From the NCBI GenBank assembly GCA_003210055.1, contig QCNS01000019.1, forward strand, positions 1 to 33,568: 33,568 nucleotides of DNA, given 5' to 3'. The DNA is from SAR116 cluster bacterium AG-426-I14. GTDB taxonomy: Bacteria > Pseudomonadota > Alphaproteobacteria > Puniceispirillales > Marisalimonadaceae. A program made the translations under genes and the position numbers. Positions 1 through 8,344 of this stretch are shown here, in pieces; positions within the stretch are counted from its first letter, which is position 1, and every line of letters starts with the position of its first letter. The notes beneath the pieces were generated by a model. That model was not told where the DNA came from. It did not search any database and worked only from the letters and a program-made list of their open reading frames with translations.

Positions 1-1133
1 CAGAAAAAATTATCAACATTTTGTTCATTAATTTCAGGAAGTCTATTTGAATTAATATACAAGATATGAACCTTTTTATTGTTACAATATTTAATTATTT
101 CCTCAAAATTGAAAAAAGTTTTAAAAAAAATGTTACTAACATTAAAGACTTTACTGATACTTTTATTAGCTCTAATAACATTTTTACTAATATCAAAATT
201 AATAGCTTTTTTTGCTCCTTGTAAAAGGGATAAAATGGAAAAACCAGTCAAACAAAAGTTAATTTCAATGATATTTTTATTTTTAAAGTTTGATGATTTT
301 TTTAACTTGTACCATAAAAAATCTAACTTTTTATTTCCTGAAAATCCATAATTTTTAAATTGAATTTCTGGAATGTCCTGATATAGTCTTTCATCTTGTT
401 TAACTGCATAATCAATAAACTTCTCCATTTTTTCAAGATTAAAAGCTATCCCTTTATTCTCATAATCTTTCATATAAAAGCCTGGGGTTGCATACGTTTT
501 TCTTTTAAAATTTAATTCGTATCTATGTCTGAAATCTGTTTTGTTTTTTTTTGAAGAAAATAATATAACTAAAATTAATGTTAATAGATTGCTAAAATTA
601 ATTTTTTTATTGTGAAATTTAATTAAAGAAAAATTTTTAATAAATGAATTAGTTTTTGAGGTCAAGTTTGATTGACCGAAATCAATGAATTTAATTTTAT
701 AATACTTATCTACTAAAACATGTCGAGCTCTTAGCTGTTTGTAATTTATACCCCTGATACTCAATATAAATAAATAAATTAAAACTTTAAGTATTAAGTA
801 AATCTTATTAACTATTTTTAAGTTTAAGTCCCTTATAAAAGATCCATCAAAAAAATTTAATTCTAAAACTTCCCAATTTTTAATTCGATAGAATTTTGGA
901 CTTAGTGAGAGTTTTGTATTTTGTATTAGTTTAAGAATTTCAAACTCTTTAGCAAGTCCAAGATTATTCTTATCACTAATATATGAAATGTTCTGAACTT
1001 TAATTATTTTCTTTTTATACAAGTAAACTCTATTTCCATTTCCCCATTTTATTAATTTAATTTTTTCAGCAAAGTTTTTCTCAAAAGTTTCCCAATCATT
1101 ATCAATTTTTAGCTTTTCTTCGTAAATGTTCAT
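1..1133 (-). CDS. Partial kinase-like / methyltransferase-like fusion protein (C-terminus beyond left edge)
   Basis: The frame starts with ATG at 1133 and stays open for 377 codons to the window edge, so the C-terminus is missing. Residues about 25-155 look like a small protein-kinase fold: a glycine-rich stretch GNGNRVYLYKKKIIKVQ (31-47), an ERK-like KEFEILKLI (62-70), a catalytic-loop-like YKQLRARHVLVD (131-142) and FIDFGQS (149-155) matching the metal-binding DFG. The HRD aspartate position reads Gln (Y-K-Q), so activity is doubtful. Residues about 285-325 resemble a class I SAM-binding strand and loop (NIIEINFCLTGFS, then AKKAINFDIS), although the usual glycine motif is degenerate. It is the last visible gene of the polysaccharide operon, 6 bp after the preceding stop. 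Kinase plus methyltransferase recalls WbdD, the O-antigen chain terminator, though there the domain order is reversed. The gene is secure; its function is inferred. Confidence 0.7.
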   Translation of the reverse strand, partial: MNIYEEKLKIDNDWETFEKNFAEKIKLIKWGNGNRVYLYKKKIIKVQNISYISDKNNLGLAKEFEILKLIQNTKLSLSPKFYRIKNWEVLELNFFDGSFIRDLNLKIVNKIYLILKVLIYLFILSIRGINYKQLRARHVLVDKYYKIKFIDFGQSNLTSKTNSFIKNFSLIKFHNKKINFSNLLTLILVILFSSKKNKTDFRHRYELNFKRKTYATPGFYMKDYENKGIAFNLEKMEKFIDYAVKQDERLYQDIPEIQFKNYGFSGNKKLDFLWYKLKKSSNFKNKNIIEINFCLTGFSILSLLQGAKKAINFDISKNVIRANKSISKVFNVSNIFFKTFFNFEEIIKYCNNKKVHILYINSNRLPEINEQNVDNFF

Positions 1134-1139
1134 GATTAT

Positions 1140-2720
1140 TTATAAAAATTTAAAAATACAATAATTTTGAAAATCTGATTTTATAAAATTTTTAATTTTT
1201 TTTATTTCAAAAGTAATTTCTTTTTCATTTTTTGTTATAAAATTTTCCAAGTTTGGCCATAATCTATAACTTATTCGTCCCATAGGCAAAGAAAGTCCCT
1301 TAATATTAATTTTGTTTGAGTCAAAAGATTGTAAGGCCGTATATGCCAATGCATTATCCTTATTTTTTTTTGAAGGAACTCTCATTTTTTCAATATTTTT
1401 TAAGTTATCAAAATATTCTATTTCTGAATTACAATGTTTTGCAAAGCCCCAATGAGAATACGCATTATTCCTCGAACATAATACTTTTCCACCCATAGCA
1501 ACAAACTCATGACCAATACTACCTGTAGAAGTTACAGCAAAATCCATAATTTTATGAAGAGATTTCCAATCTAACTCATCATATACGTATTTAATATTTT
1601 GAAATTTATTTTTTTTCATTAATTTTTTTAAAGTCGTAACTTGCCCAAACATATATTCTGCTGGATGCGCCTTAAAAATCCAATTAAATTTCTTCAATTT
1701 TGATGCAAAACTATATGTTATCTTGAAGAAATCTACGTAATCATTAAAGTAAGTTTTACCTTGTGCATTTGGAAAGTCTGGCCAGCAATTACAATATACT
1801 ACAATGGTACTTTTCTTATCATTTAATTTGAGTTTATTTAAAATTTCACTCTTTGTTAAATTATTGTTTTTAATTGTTATAGATTTTTTTATGAACGCAA
1901 CTTCTGAAATAGTACTGCTTTGTCTTAATTTAATAAAATTTGACCCTGCTTTAATTAAAAGATTTTTCTTTTCATTAGAAAGTTTATTAAAATCTGTTAT
2001 TAATGGATGATCTTCAGGATTTTTAACAAATTCTTTTTTTGAATTCAGTTTTCTGATAGTGATAAAGCTGTTTCTATAATTTAATATGTATACTGGTATT
2101 TTGAAGTTCAACGCCGTCCAAACTAATGTTGAAAATCTAATAGTAGTAGGATGAGAAACAACTAAAGCTTGAAAATTTGTGTTTTTAAATAATTTCTCAT
2201 AAAAATCTGAGTACTGAAAAAATTTTGATATATAATATAAAATATTTTTATTTGTTACATCCAAACTTCCTTCGTTTAACAATTTAAGTAACCCATCATA
2301 AAGAAAATGATTTGGAAAATTATTATTTAATTTTAAGTCAAAAAAATCTTCTTTATTATTAATTTTGCAAATTATTTTTTTTCCATTTAAGATGTGTTTA
2401 TCCTCAATCTTAGAGGGAATGGTATAAAATTTTTTCGGTTTAAAAATAAATGCAGAGTTTTTAACTCTTTTATGAGTACCTTCTTCTATAACAAAAGAAA
2501 TATCTTGTCCGTAAATTTCAGATGATGCATTTTTAAATAATGCCAACCTTAACCAATGGTGAGGGTGATCCCAAAGAGCATCGGCCAAAATTCCATCAGA
2601 ATTTTCTGACAATTTATTATGGTTTTTTAATAATTGACCAATTTTTCTATTAGCCCTATCTCTAAAAAAGTATGATTTATATAGATTATAATGATTATCG
2701 ATTGTTTTTAAAATTGTCAT
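1140..2720 (-). CDS. Putative GT-B fold capsule/polysaccharide biosynthesis transferase
   Basis: A 526-residue protein with no signal peptide or clear membrane segment. The C-terminal half looks like the nucleotide-binding domain of GT-B capsule-synthesis proteins: a beta strand STIVVYCNCWPD (304-315), FKAHPAEY (349-356) and TSTGSIGHEFVAMG (397-410). The last two correspond to the K-x-HP and S-x-G-x-E segments seen in capsule (KpsC/KpsS-like) and CDP-glycerol-transferase-like families. The N-terminal half has ALVVSHPTTIRFSTLVW (185-201), consistent with an acceptor-side Rossmann domain. It lies 7 bp after the upstream GT gene and 6 bp before the kinase-like gene, within the same operon. It probably transfers a sugar or polyol phosphate onto the surface glycan. 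Donor and acceptor cannot be read from the sequence. Confidence 0.6.
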   Translation of the reverse strand: MTILKTIDNHYNLYKSYFFRDRANRKIGQLLKNHNKLSENSDGILADALWDHPHHWLRLALFKNASSEIYGQDISFVIEEGTHKRVKNSAFIFKPKKFYTIPSKIEDKHILNGKKIICKINNKEDFFDLKLNNNFPNHFLYDGLLKLLNEGSLDVTNKNILYYISKFFQYSDFYEKLFKNTNFQALVVSHPTTIRFSTLVWTALNFKIPVYILNYRNSFITIRKLNSKKEFVKNPEDHPLITDFNKLSNEKKNLLIKAGSNFIKLRQSSTISEVAFIKKSITIKNNNLTKSEILNKLKLNDKKSTIVVYCNCWPDFPNAQGKTYFNDYVDFFKITYSFASKLKKFNWIFKAHPAEYMFGQVTTLKKLMKKNKFQNIKYVYDELDWKSLHKIMDFAVTSTGSIGHEFVAMGGKVLCSRNNAYSHWGFAKHCNSEIEYFDNLKNIEKMRVPSKKNKDNALAYTALQSFDSNKINIKGLSLPMGRISYRLWPNLENFITKNEKEITFEIKKIKNFIKSDFQNYCIFKFL

Positions 2721-2727
2721 AATTAGT

Positions 2728-4584
2728 CTAATAATTATAAAAAAGTGGTAAAAGATCTGATATTTCTCTTTTTAATAAATTCTTAGAGTATTTTTTTGGA
2801 TTATTGATCAATGTTAAGATTTTTTTTAACTTATTATACTTTGAAACGTCATTTAGAGTAGATTTATCATTTATAAAAAAATCTATACCTTTGGAAAGAA
2901 TTTTTAGGTTTACTTTTTTTGTCATACTTAATAGTTCATAAAAATTAATCAAAATCTTTATTCTATTATCATTGACTAATTCTTCTGGCATTTTTTTTAA
3001 TAAGTCGCTAAACAAAACATAATCAAATTTTTGAAGAGAAAGCTCCATAATTTTTATCCATGCAAACGGCTTATTTGGATATTTATTAATTAATTGCATT
3101 AAGAAATCAATTTTTATTTTATGAACTTTTGTTATTATCTCATAGTTATAAAAAGAAATAAATTTTTCATAAGTTATTGAACTATTGAATGACTCTCTAA
3201 AGTTGAGCTCCTTTTTTATTTTATGTTTATTATTAAATAATTCGATAAAACTTCCATAAATTCTATCAATAATTATTCTCTCTTTATTATATTCCCTACT
3301 TACTCTACTACAAAGATATTTACCGAGGTCAATCCTATATTTTTTATCTTCAATAAATCTTTTTATTAAACACTTCATTTCATTAAAATTATGAACAATA
3401 CATTCATTTGATGCCAAAAACTCAGTTGGATGCAATGTTAAGTTTCTATTATGAATAAATTCTATGGTTGGCTTTGATACAAAAGCTGCTTCTATATCTG
3501 TACCACCTGAAGTTGGAAAAGAATTTACCCAAAAATCTATGCTTTTCAGAAGTTTATAAATATTTTTTACTTCACCAATAAAATGAATGTTGTTTTTTAA
3601 TTTTGGATTTTTGTTTAGAAAAACTTTTAAAGTATCATAACCACGAATTGTACCTACAAAAATATGATGATAGTTTTTATTCTCTAGAATTAACTCTTTT
3701 AGTAAATTTAAAAAATTTATATCGTCTCCAAAAAATGATTTCCACATGTTTGATGACGCAGATACAATTGACCCTTTTTTTATGTTTAAAGACACCAAGC
3801 TTAAGGGTTTTGCTTGGTCAACATATTTTTTGTCATGCAAAGGTAAATATAGCAGTTTAGTTCTATTGTATTTTTCAAAATTGTCATATTTATATTTGAA
3901 AACCTGATCGTTGGTAACGTAAAACGTTAGATCAAAAGCGCCAGGTCCTAGAGTAAAACAATAACAATCTTGGGAGAGTATTCCTTGAATTGGCGCTGGA
4001 TTTCCTGCCATTGCATAAATAGTTGCAGGACATGGTGATGCTAATACAAAGTCGATCTTATTTTTTTTAATCCAACTTTCAATTAAATTTCCTTTATTTA
4101 ACCATGTTAAATTAGATTCTAAATGGTTAAAATTATTGGGCTTTATTTCATTCACTAGGTAATTATATCCTTCAGTTTCTTTTTCGTCGTTACGATTTCT
4201 CAAATTAGTAACAAGAACATGCTGTTTAATATTGAATTTTTTAGCTAGTGAATTTTTTAACATAAATCTATGTGGAACAGATGCAGATCCAGTATCAACT
4301 ATGTTGGTTATTATATAAGCTAGGTTATAATTTTTTTTTTTATATATTTTATGAATATGTTTTTTCTTATTTAAACTCATTATTGCTTGATGAATTTCTT
4401 CATCAAAGTATTTTTTCAAATCACAATTTCTAAACCTATTCATGAACATCCACAAATCAAAAGCCTCTTTCATACAATTCTCAGCTTGGTTCATACTTGA
4501 ATATTTAATTATCTCACTTTTCTTTCGAGAAAAAACTTGGTTTATTAATTTATCTATTGTGTTAGAAGCAGTCTTTTTAATCAC
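2728..4584 (-). CDS. Putative GT41/SPINDLY-like glycosyltransferase with helical C-terminal tail
   Basis: A 618-residue protein starting with GTG at 4584, behind a GAGGGA Shine-Dalgarno sequence, overlapping the neuB-like stop by 8 bp. Residues about 85-400 form a GT-B-like core. IITNIVDTGSASVPHRF (91-107) resembles the first Rossmann domain, HFIGEVKNIYKLLKSID (334-350) leads to the donor site, and SFPTSGGTDIEAAF (355-368) is close to the nucleotide-binding segment of O-GlcNAc-transferase/SPINDLY (GT41) and HMW1C-like enzymes. Residues about 400-618 are lysine-rich and helical with repeat-like character, but I cannot define TPR units with confidence. There is no signal peptide, so it should act in the cytoplasm. 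In this operon a polysaccharide or protein-glycosylation role is plausible. Substrate is unknown. Confidence 0.6.
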   Translation of the reverse strand: MIKKTASNTIDKLINQVFSRKKSEIIKYSSMNQAENCMKEAFDLWMFMNRFRNCDLKKYFDEEIHQAIMSLNKKKHIHKIYKKKNYNLAYIITNIVDTGSASVPHRFMLKNSLAKKFNIKQHVLVTNLRNRNDEKETEGYNYLVNEIKPNNFNHLESNLTWLNKGNLIESWIKKNKIDFVLASPCPATIYAMAGNPAPIQGILSQDCYCFTLGPGAFDLTFYVTNDQVFKYKYDNFEKYNRTKLLYLPLHDKKYVDQAKPLSLVSLNIKKGSIVSASSNMWKSFFGDDINFLNLLKELILENKNYHHIFVGTIRGYDTLKVFLNKNPKLKNNIHFIGEVKNIYKLLKSIDFWVNSFPTSGGTDIEAAFVSKPTIEFIHNRNLTLHPTEFLASNECIVHNFNEMKCLIKRFIEDKKYRIDLGKYLCSRVSREYNKERIIIDRIYGSFIELFNNKHKIKKELNFRESFNSSITYEKFISFYNYEIITKVHKIKIDFLMQLINKYPNKPFAWIKIMELSLQKFDYVLFSDLLKKMPEELVNDNRIKILINFYELLSMTKKVNLKILSKGIDFFINDKSTLNDVSKYNKLKKILTLINNPKKYSKNLLKREISDLLPLFYNY

Positions 4585-5656
4585 AATTTCCCTCTAAATC
4601 TGATAGTTTTATTATATCTCCCTTATCAATATTTTTATTTAAAATTTTTCCTACAATTTTCTTTTTTTCATAAGGTGGCAATCCATCTTTAGGACATGGC
4701 CTTAGAAACACCAAATCTGAATTAGATACGCAATGACCAGCTTTTAAATTTTTTGAGGATCTTATAGCTCTTCTTTGAACTATTCTTGTTTCAATTTCAT
4801 TTTGCATAACTTCTTTAATATTATTACCAAGAGCGTTTTTAAGCTCTAAACTTCTATCAACCATTTCTTTCCAAGATTTAGGCTCCATTGAAAAAGGATG
4901 ATCAGAACCTTCTCTTGAACTATCATCAGTAAAATGTTTTTCTATAACTGAAGCGCCTAGAGCTATTGCGCCTAAAACAGTTGAATGACCTGGGGTATGA
5001 TCTGATAATCCCAAAATTGAATTTGTAAATTGTGATTTAAATGTGGTTAAAACATTAAGAGATATGTGTTTGAAGTTTTCTATAGATCCTGTATAGTTTG
5101 TATTGCACTGCATTAACACATAGTGCTTTACATGTTTTTCTATTTCTTCTACGGCCATTTCAACCTCTCTTAAATTAGAGGCTCCAGTTGCAATCAAAAT
5201 GGGTTTTTTTGTTCTAGCACAATTTGAAATCATTTCATGCCATGTCAAATCTCCAGAACCAATTTTCCAAGCACAAACATATTTATTTAAGTATTCTATT
5301 TGTGATAAATCATAAATAGATGTAAAATAATCTATTCCAGCATCTTTACATGTTTTTAAAAGTGTTTCTGTCCAATTTAAGGGTACAGATGCCTTATCAT
5401 ACATTTCATAGACTGATGCTTTCCATTTACTTTGGTGAGTTTTGACTTTATTTAAAGAATTAAAACCTCTATCCGAAACTAATGTCTTGGCCGTAAAATT
5501 TTGAAATTTAGCTGCATCTGCACCTGACTCTGCAGCTAACCAAATTAAGTCAATTGCTCTTTCAAGGGAACCATCATGATTCGCAGCTATGTCAGCAATA
5601 AAATAAGGATTATGATCTACACCTATTTTTTTTCCATTAATTTCAATTTTATTCAT
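4577..5656 (-). CDS. NeuB/PseI-type nonulosonic acid synthase
   Basis: This should condense phosphoenolpyruvate with a 6-carbon amino sugar to form a 9-carbon nonulosonic acid. The 359 residues have the standard layout: an N-terminal TIM barrel with FIADIAANHDGS (19-30) and ESGADAAKFQ (43-52), then KIGSGDL (131-137). The two metal-ligand histidines sit in LSDHT (H220) and EKHFT (H241), and GSDHPFSMEP (250-259) follows. The C-terminal SAF (antifreeze-like) domain covers about 295-355. The DHPFSMEP variant is nearer to PseI/SpsE-type enzymes than to sialic acid NeuB, which agrees with the PseG-like protein nearby. It overlaps both neighbours by 8 bp, indicating tight coupling. Whether the product is pseudaminic acid or a relative is not settled. 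Confidence 0.88.
   Translation of the reverse strand: MNKIEINGKKIGVDHNPYFIADIAANHDGSLERAIDLIWLAAESGADAAKFQNFTAKTLVSDRGFNSLNKVKTHQSKWKASVYEMYDKASVPLNWTETLLKTCKDAGIDYFTSIYDLSQIEYLNKYVCAWKIGSGDLTWHEMISNCARTKKPILIATGASNLREVEMAVEEIEKHVKHYVLMQCNTNYTGSIENFKHISLNVLTTFKSQFTNSILGLSDHTPGHSTVLGAIALGASVIEKHFTDDSSREGSDHPFSMEPKSWKEMVDRSLELKNALGNNIKEVMQNEIETRIVQRRAIRSSKNLKAGHCVSNSDLVFLRPCPKDGLPPYEKKKIVGKILNKNIDKGDIIKLSDLEGNCD
4589..4594 (-). promoter_or_regulatory. Shine-Dalgarno supporting the GTG start at 4584
   Basis: The minus strand reads GAGGGA four bases before the GTG codon, inside the final codons of the neuB-like gene. No in-frame ATG lies close by, so this site decides the start and indicates translational coupling. 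Confidence 0.6.
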
Positions 5657-6515
5657 CTTTTTTATTTATTTCTTCTCTTAATGTTAAAAATCTAAAATTC
5701 AATTTTTTTTCTATTTTCTTGGGTGAGAGTCTTGAATCCATTGCTCTATTTACTCTGGAATAATCTTTAGCACTAGACATAGTTAAATAATTAAAATCGT
5801 AATAACCACAAGATCTAGCAAATTCTATTGCAAAGTCTTTTTTACTCATGCCGTTTCTTGATGCTATATTGTATGTTCCAATTATATTTTTTTCAATAAC
5901 AGAGTCTATAATTAAGATTAGGGTTTTAATATGAACTGGTGAGAAAAATTCGTCATTATATAAACGCAGCTGTTTACGATTTGATAAATAATCTAGTATT
6001 TTATTGCAGAATGTTTGATGATTTTGATTGTTCGATAATCCAAAAAAAACTGTCCTTAAGTTTACAAAGTTTTTCATTTTTCTAACAATTTTTTCGGCTT
6101 CAAGTTTTGTATACCCATAATAGTTTACTGGACCAGTAAGTTCTTCTTTATGAAGACCACTTGTATTTGGATATACAGCAATTGAAGAAATAAATATGAC
6201 TTTCACGTTTGTTTTTAGAGAGTTAATGATATTTTTTGTACCCTGAATATTTACTTTTTGTGCCTGTAATTTATTTTTTTCACAATAATCAACATCTTTC
6301 AACCCTGCTGTATGAATGATTATATCAGGATCAATCTCAGAAATAGTTTTTTTTATAAGTTTGCTGTCAGCAATGTCACAATTAATATCTGCATTTTTTC
6401 TAGCTATACCAAAAATATTATATTTTTTTTTAAAATACTTGCTTAAGTTACTACCTAAAAAACCAGTGCTACCTGTAATTAATATTTTTTTATGATTTAA
6501 ATTAAAAGGTTTCAT
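5649..6515 (-). CDS. RmlD-like NAD(P)-dependent SDR sugar reductase/epimerase
   Basis: An extended short-chain dehydrogenase of 288 residues. It has an N-terminal dinucleotide fold GSTGFLGSN (15-23), IIIHTAGLKDVDYCE (65-79) typical of the dTDP-4-dehydrorhamnose reductase (RmlD) branch, a serine in IFISSIAVYP (107-116) and the catalytic YGYTK (133-137). It overlaps the end of the PseG-like gene by 14 bp and the neuB-like gene by 8 bp, so it sits inside the nonulosonic-acid cassette. RmlA, RmlB and RmlC are not in view, so rhamnose synthesis is not supported. A keto-reduction or epimerisation that alters the nonulosonic acid or its precursor is a reasonable guess. Family assignment is firm, substrate unknown. 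Confidence 0.75.
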   Translation of the reverse strand: MKPFNLNHKKILITGSTGFLGSNLSKYFKKKYNIFGIARKNADINCDIADSKLIKKTISEIDPDIIIHTAGLKDVDYCEKNKLQAQKVNIQGTKNIINSLKTNVKVIFISSIAVYPNTSGLHKEELTGPVNYYGYTKLEAEKIVRKMKNFVNLRTVFFGLSNNQNHQTFCNKILDYLSNRKQLRLYNDEFFSPVHIKTLILIIDSVIEKNIIGTYNIASRNGMSKKDFAIEFARSCGYYDFNYLTMSSAKDYSRVNRAMDSRLSPKKIEKKLNFRFLTLREEINKKDE

Positions 6516-7530
6516 TATTTATAAAGTTGATAATATTTTCTAATCCTTTTCCATCAACTAATTTAGAGCCAAATTTTATCATTTTTGTTTTAAGATGTTG
6601 ATGTTTTAGAAAAATGTTTATGAGCATCTTATTTCTATTTGATAAGTGTCTCGTTGAAAATTGAATTACTTTAACTATATTATTATTGACCAAGAAATCT
6701 GATAGATGTAGTTGAAAACTGTTTGGGTTAATAATAATATTAGGTATATTAAAAAATATTCTTTCCCAAATACTTATTCCAGCTGAACCAAAACATATGT
6801 CTGTTTCAGCATAAATTTTTTGAAGTTGTATATCGTTTTGGTCAACAAAAATTTTTACAAATTTTTTTTTCCAGACACCTAATTTTTTTATTTCTTTTAA
6901 ATACTCACTCTTTGATGAGATAACAACTTTAATTTTATAATTATTCTTAAGACTAACTAAATATTTTAAGATTATAAAAGTTAAATTTTGAGGATCTGTT
7001 GAACCCATACTTAATAAAATGTTAGGATACCTTTTTTGTTTATTTTTATTACAGTTAAATATTTTTGATTTAAGAAATTGGTTTTTTATAATCAAATATT
7101 TTTTACCTATTAAAAGCTTTGTTTTTTTTGAAACTAATTTTTGATAATCAAAATGAGTCCGATTAGGTGACATATCAAGAAGATAGTCACAGTCTCTTTT
7201 TTTCTCAGCCAAATCATCGATTATCATTAATTTTTTTGAAATAGTTTTTAATTTACTTATGAATTTATTTTTAAAGTTGTAACCGTCAATTATTGTTAGA
7301 TCATAGTTAATAATGTTACATTTTTTATTTGTATGAATTTCATCATTTAAATCTTTAATAATTTTTTTATTATCTAGTTTAATGAACTTGGCATTAAACA
7401 TTTGATTGTCATTAGCATATATATCCCAAATCCAACCAAATTTTTCTAGCTCTGAGGCTATCGCAATACCTCTTACAAGATGTCCATATCCAACTTTTTT
7501 ATTACATTCTACAACTAATAATAATTTCAA
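6502..7530 (-). CDS. pseG: PseG-like UDP-sugar hydrolase/GT-B protein
   Basis: PseG removes UDP from UDP-2,4-diacetamido-2,4,6-trideoxy-L-altrose in the pseudaminic acid pathway. This 342-residue protein has the family start, with VGYGHLVRG (13-21) placing a histidine at residue 17, the position of the catalytic base reported for Campylobacter PseG. It continues with LMIIDDLAEKKRDCDYLLD and, near residue 235, TDICFGSAGISIWERIFF, the donor-binding S-A-G-x-x-x-W-E segment of this group. The start is TTG, because there is no ATG before the GxGH motif; it follows the upstream stop by 3 bp with GAG nearby. Its neighbours NeuB-like and SpsF-like are the expected next steps. The exact sugar is an inference. 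Confidence 0.75.
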   Translation of the reverse strand: MKLLLVVECNKKVGYGHLVRGIAIASELEKFGWIWDIYANDNQMFNAKFIKLDNKKIIKDLNDEIHTNKKCNIINYDLTIIDGYNFKNKFISKLKTISKKLMIIDDLAEKKRDCDYLLDMSPNRTHFDYQKLVSKKTKLLIGKKYLIIKNQFLKSKIFNCNKNKQKRYPNILLSMGSTDPQNLTFIILKYLVSLKNNYKIKVVISSKSEYLKEIKKLGVWKKKFVKIFVDQNDIQLQKIYAETDICFGSAGISIWERIFFNIPNIIINPNSFQLHLSDFLVNNNIVKVIQFSTRHLSNRNKMLINIFLKHQHLKTKMIKFGSKLVDGKGLENIINFINNETF

Positions 7531-7533
7531 CGT

Positions 7534-8313
7534 TCACTCGTTCAAATCTAGTAAAAATTGTTTAGCCATTTTATCATTTGACGCAGATCTTTTTAAATTT
7601 TGATATTTTTTATTTATTGCAAATAATTCTGGGTTTTCTCTTAAAATTTTGTAAACATTTTTCCATTCTATTAAGTTAAATTTGCAAAAGTAGATTTTTA
7701 AAAACTTTTTCAAAAATAAATAATCTTCTTCATAATCAATAGTAAACCTATATTCTTTAAAATCTTCAAATTTTGTGAACAAATTTGCTCTTTTGTATTT
7801 TTCTGAACTTCTTAAATTTGGTGTTACATGTTCAATATTATTTTTTTGATCGCCAAGCTTAAGTGAATCAAAAAATGCTGATGAAGTAAATGCTTCTGTG
7901 TCAAAACCATGAGGATAGGTTTCAGGTATATTATTTGTTACATAATCAAATTTATTGTTTCTTAATATCTTCAGAGCATTTTCATGAATTTTAGGATCGA
8001 AGAATGGTTTGTCTGCAGTAAATCTTAAAATATGATCAGCTTTTGTTTCTTTTATTATATCTACAAATCTACTTCTTACATCTATCTCACTTCCTCTATA
8101 AATTATCACACCATGTTTTTTTGCTTCAATTTCGATTTTGTCATTTATTTTATCTATAGGTATAGCAAGAAAAATTGAATTTAAATTCTTAATTTTTTTG
8201 ACATTTTCAATTAAATGTTCCAATACTGGTTTACCCAATAAGTCTTTTAAGACTTTTCCAGGAAATCTTTTAGAACTCATTCTTGCTTGAATTATAGCTA
8301 TTGTATTAGGCAT
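7534..8313 (-). CDS. SpsF/PseF-type cytidylyltransferase
   Basis: Expected to activate a nonulosonic acid with CTP to give a CMP-sugar. The 259 residues begin with the nucleotidyltransferase signature IIQARMSSKRFPGKVL (7-22), followed by LLGKPVLEHLIENV (25-38). ILRFTADKPFFDP near residue 95 carries the D-x-P type metal-binding segment, and TIDYEEDYLFLKKF lies near 190. This is the SpsF branch of the acylneuraminate cytidylyltransferase superfamily rather than classical NeuA. It stands 31 bp after gmd and 3 bp before the PseG-like gene. With the PseG-like and NeuB-like proteins it makes a three-step run ending in CMP-nonulosonate. CTP specificity is from the family, not shown by the sequence alone. 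Confidence 0.78.
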   Translation of the reverse strand: MPNTIAIIQARMSSKRFPGKVLKDLLGKPVLEHLIENVKKIKNLNSIFLAIPIDKINDKIEIEAKKHGVIIYRGSEIDVRSRFVDIIKETKADHILRFTADKPFFDPKIHENALKILRNNKFDYVTNNIPETYPHGFDTEAFTSSAFFDSLKLGDQKNNIEHVTPNLRSSEKYKRANLFTKFEDFKEYRFTIDYEEDYLFLKKFLKIYFCKFNLIEWKNVYKILRENPELFAINKKYQNLKRSASNDKMAKQFLLDLNE

Positions 8314-8344
8314 TACTTAGGAGTTTATTCAACCAATTTAAATT

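Noticed and set aside
79-351. A 90-codon plus-strand open frame near the left edge.
   Set aside because: It lies wholly antisense to the kinase/methyltransferase-like gene, has low-complexity Leu/Lys content from AT-rich sequence, and no ribosome site or family match.
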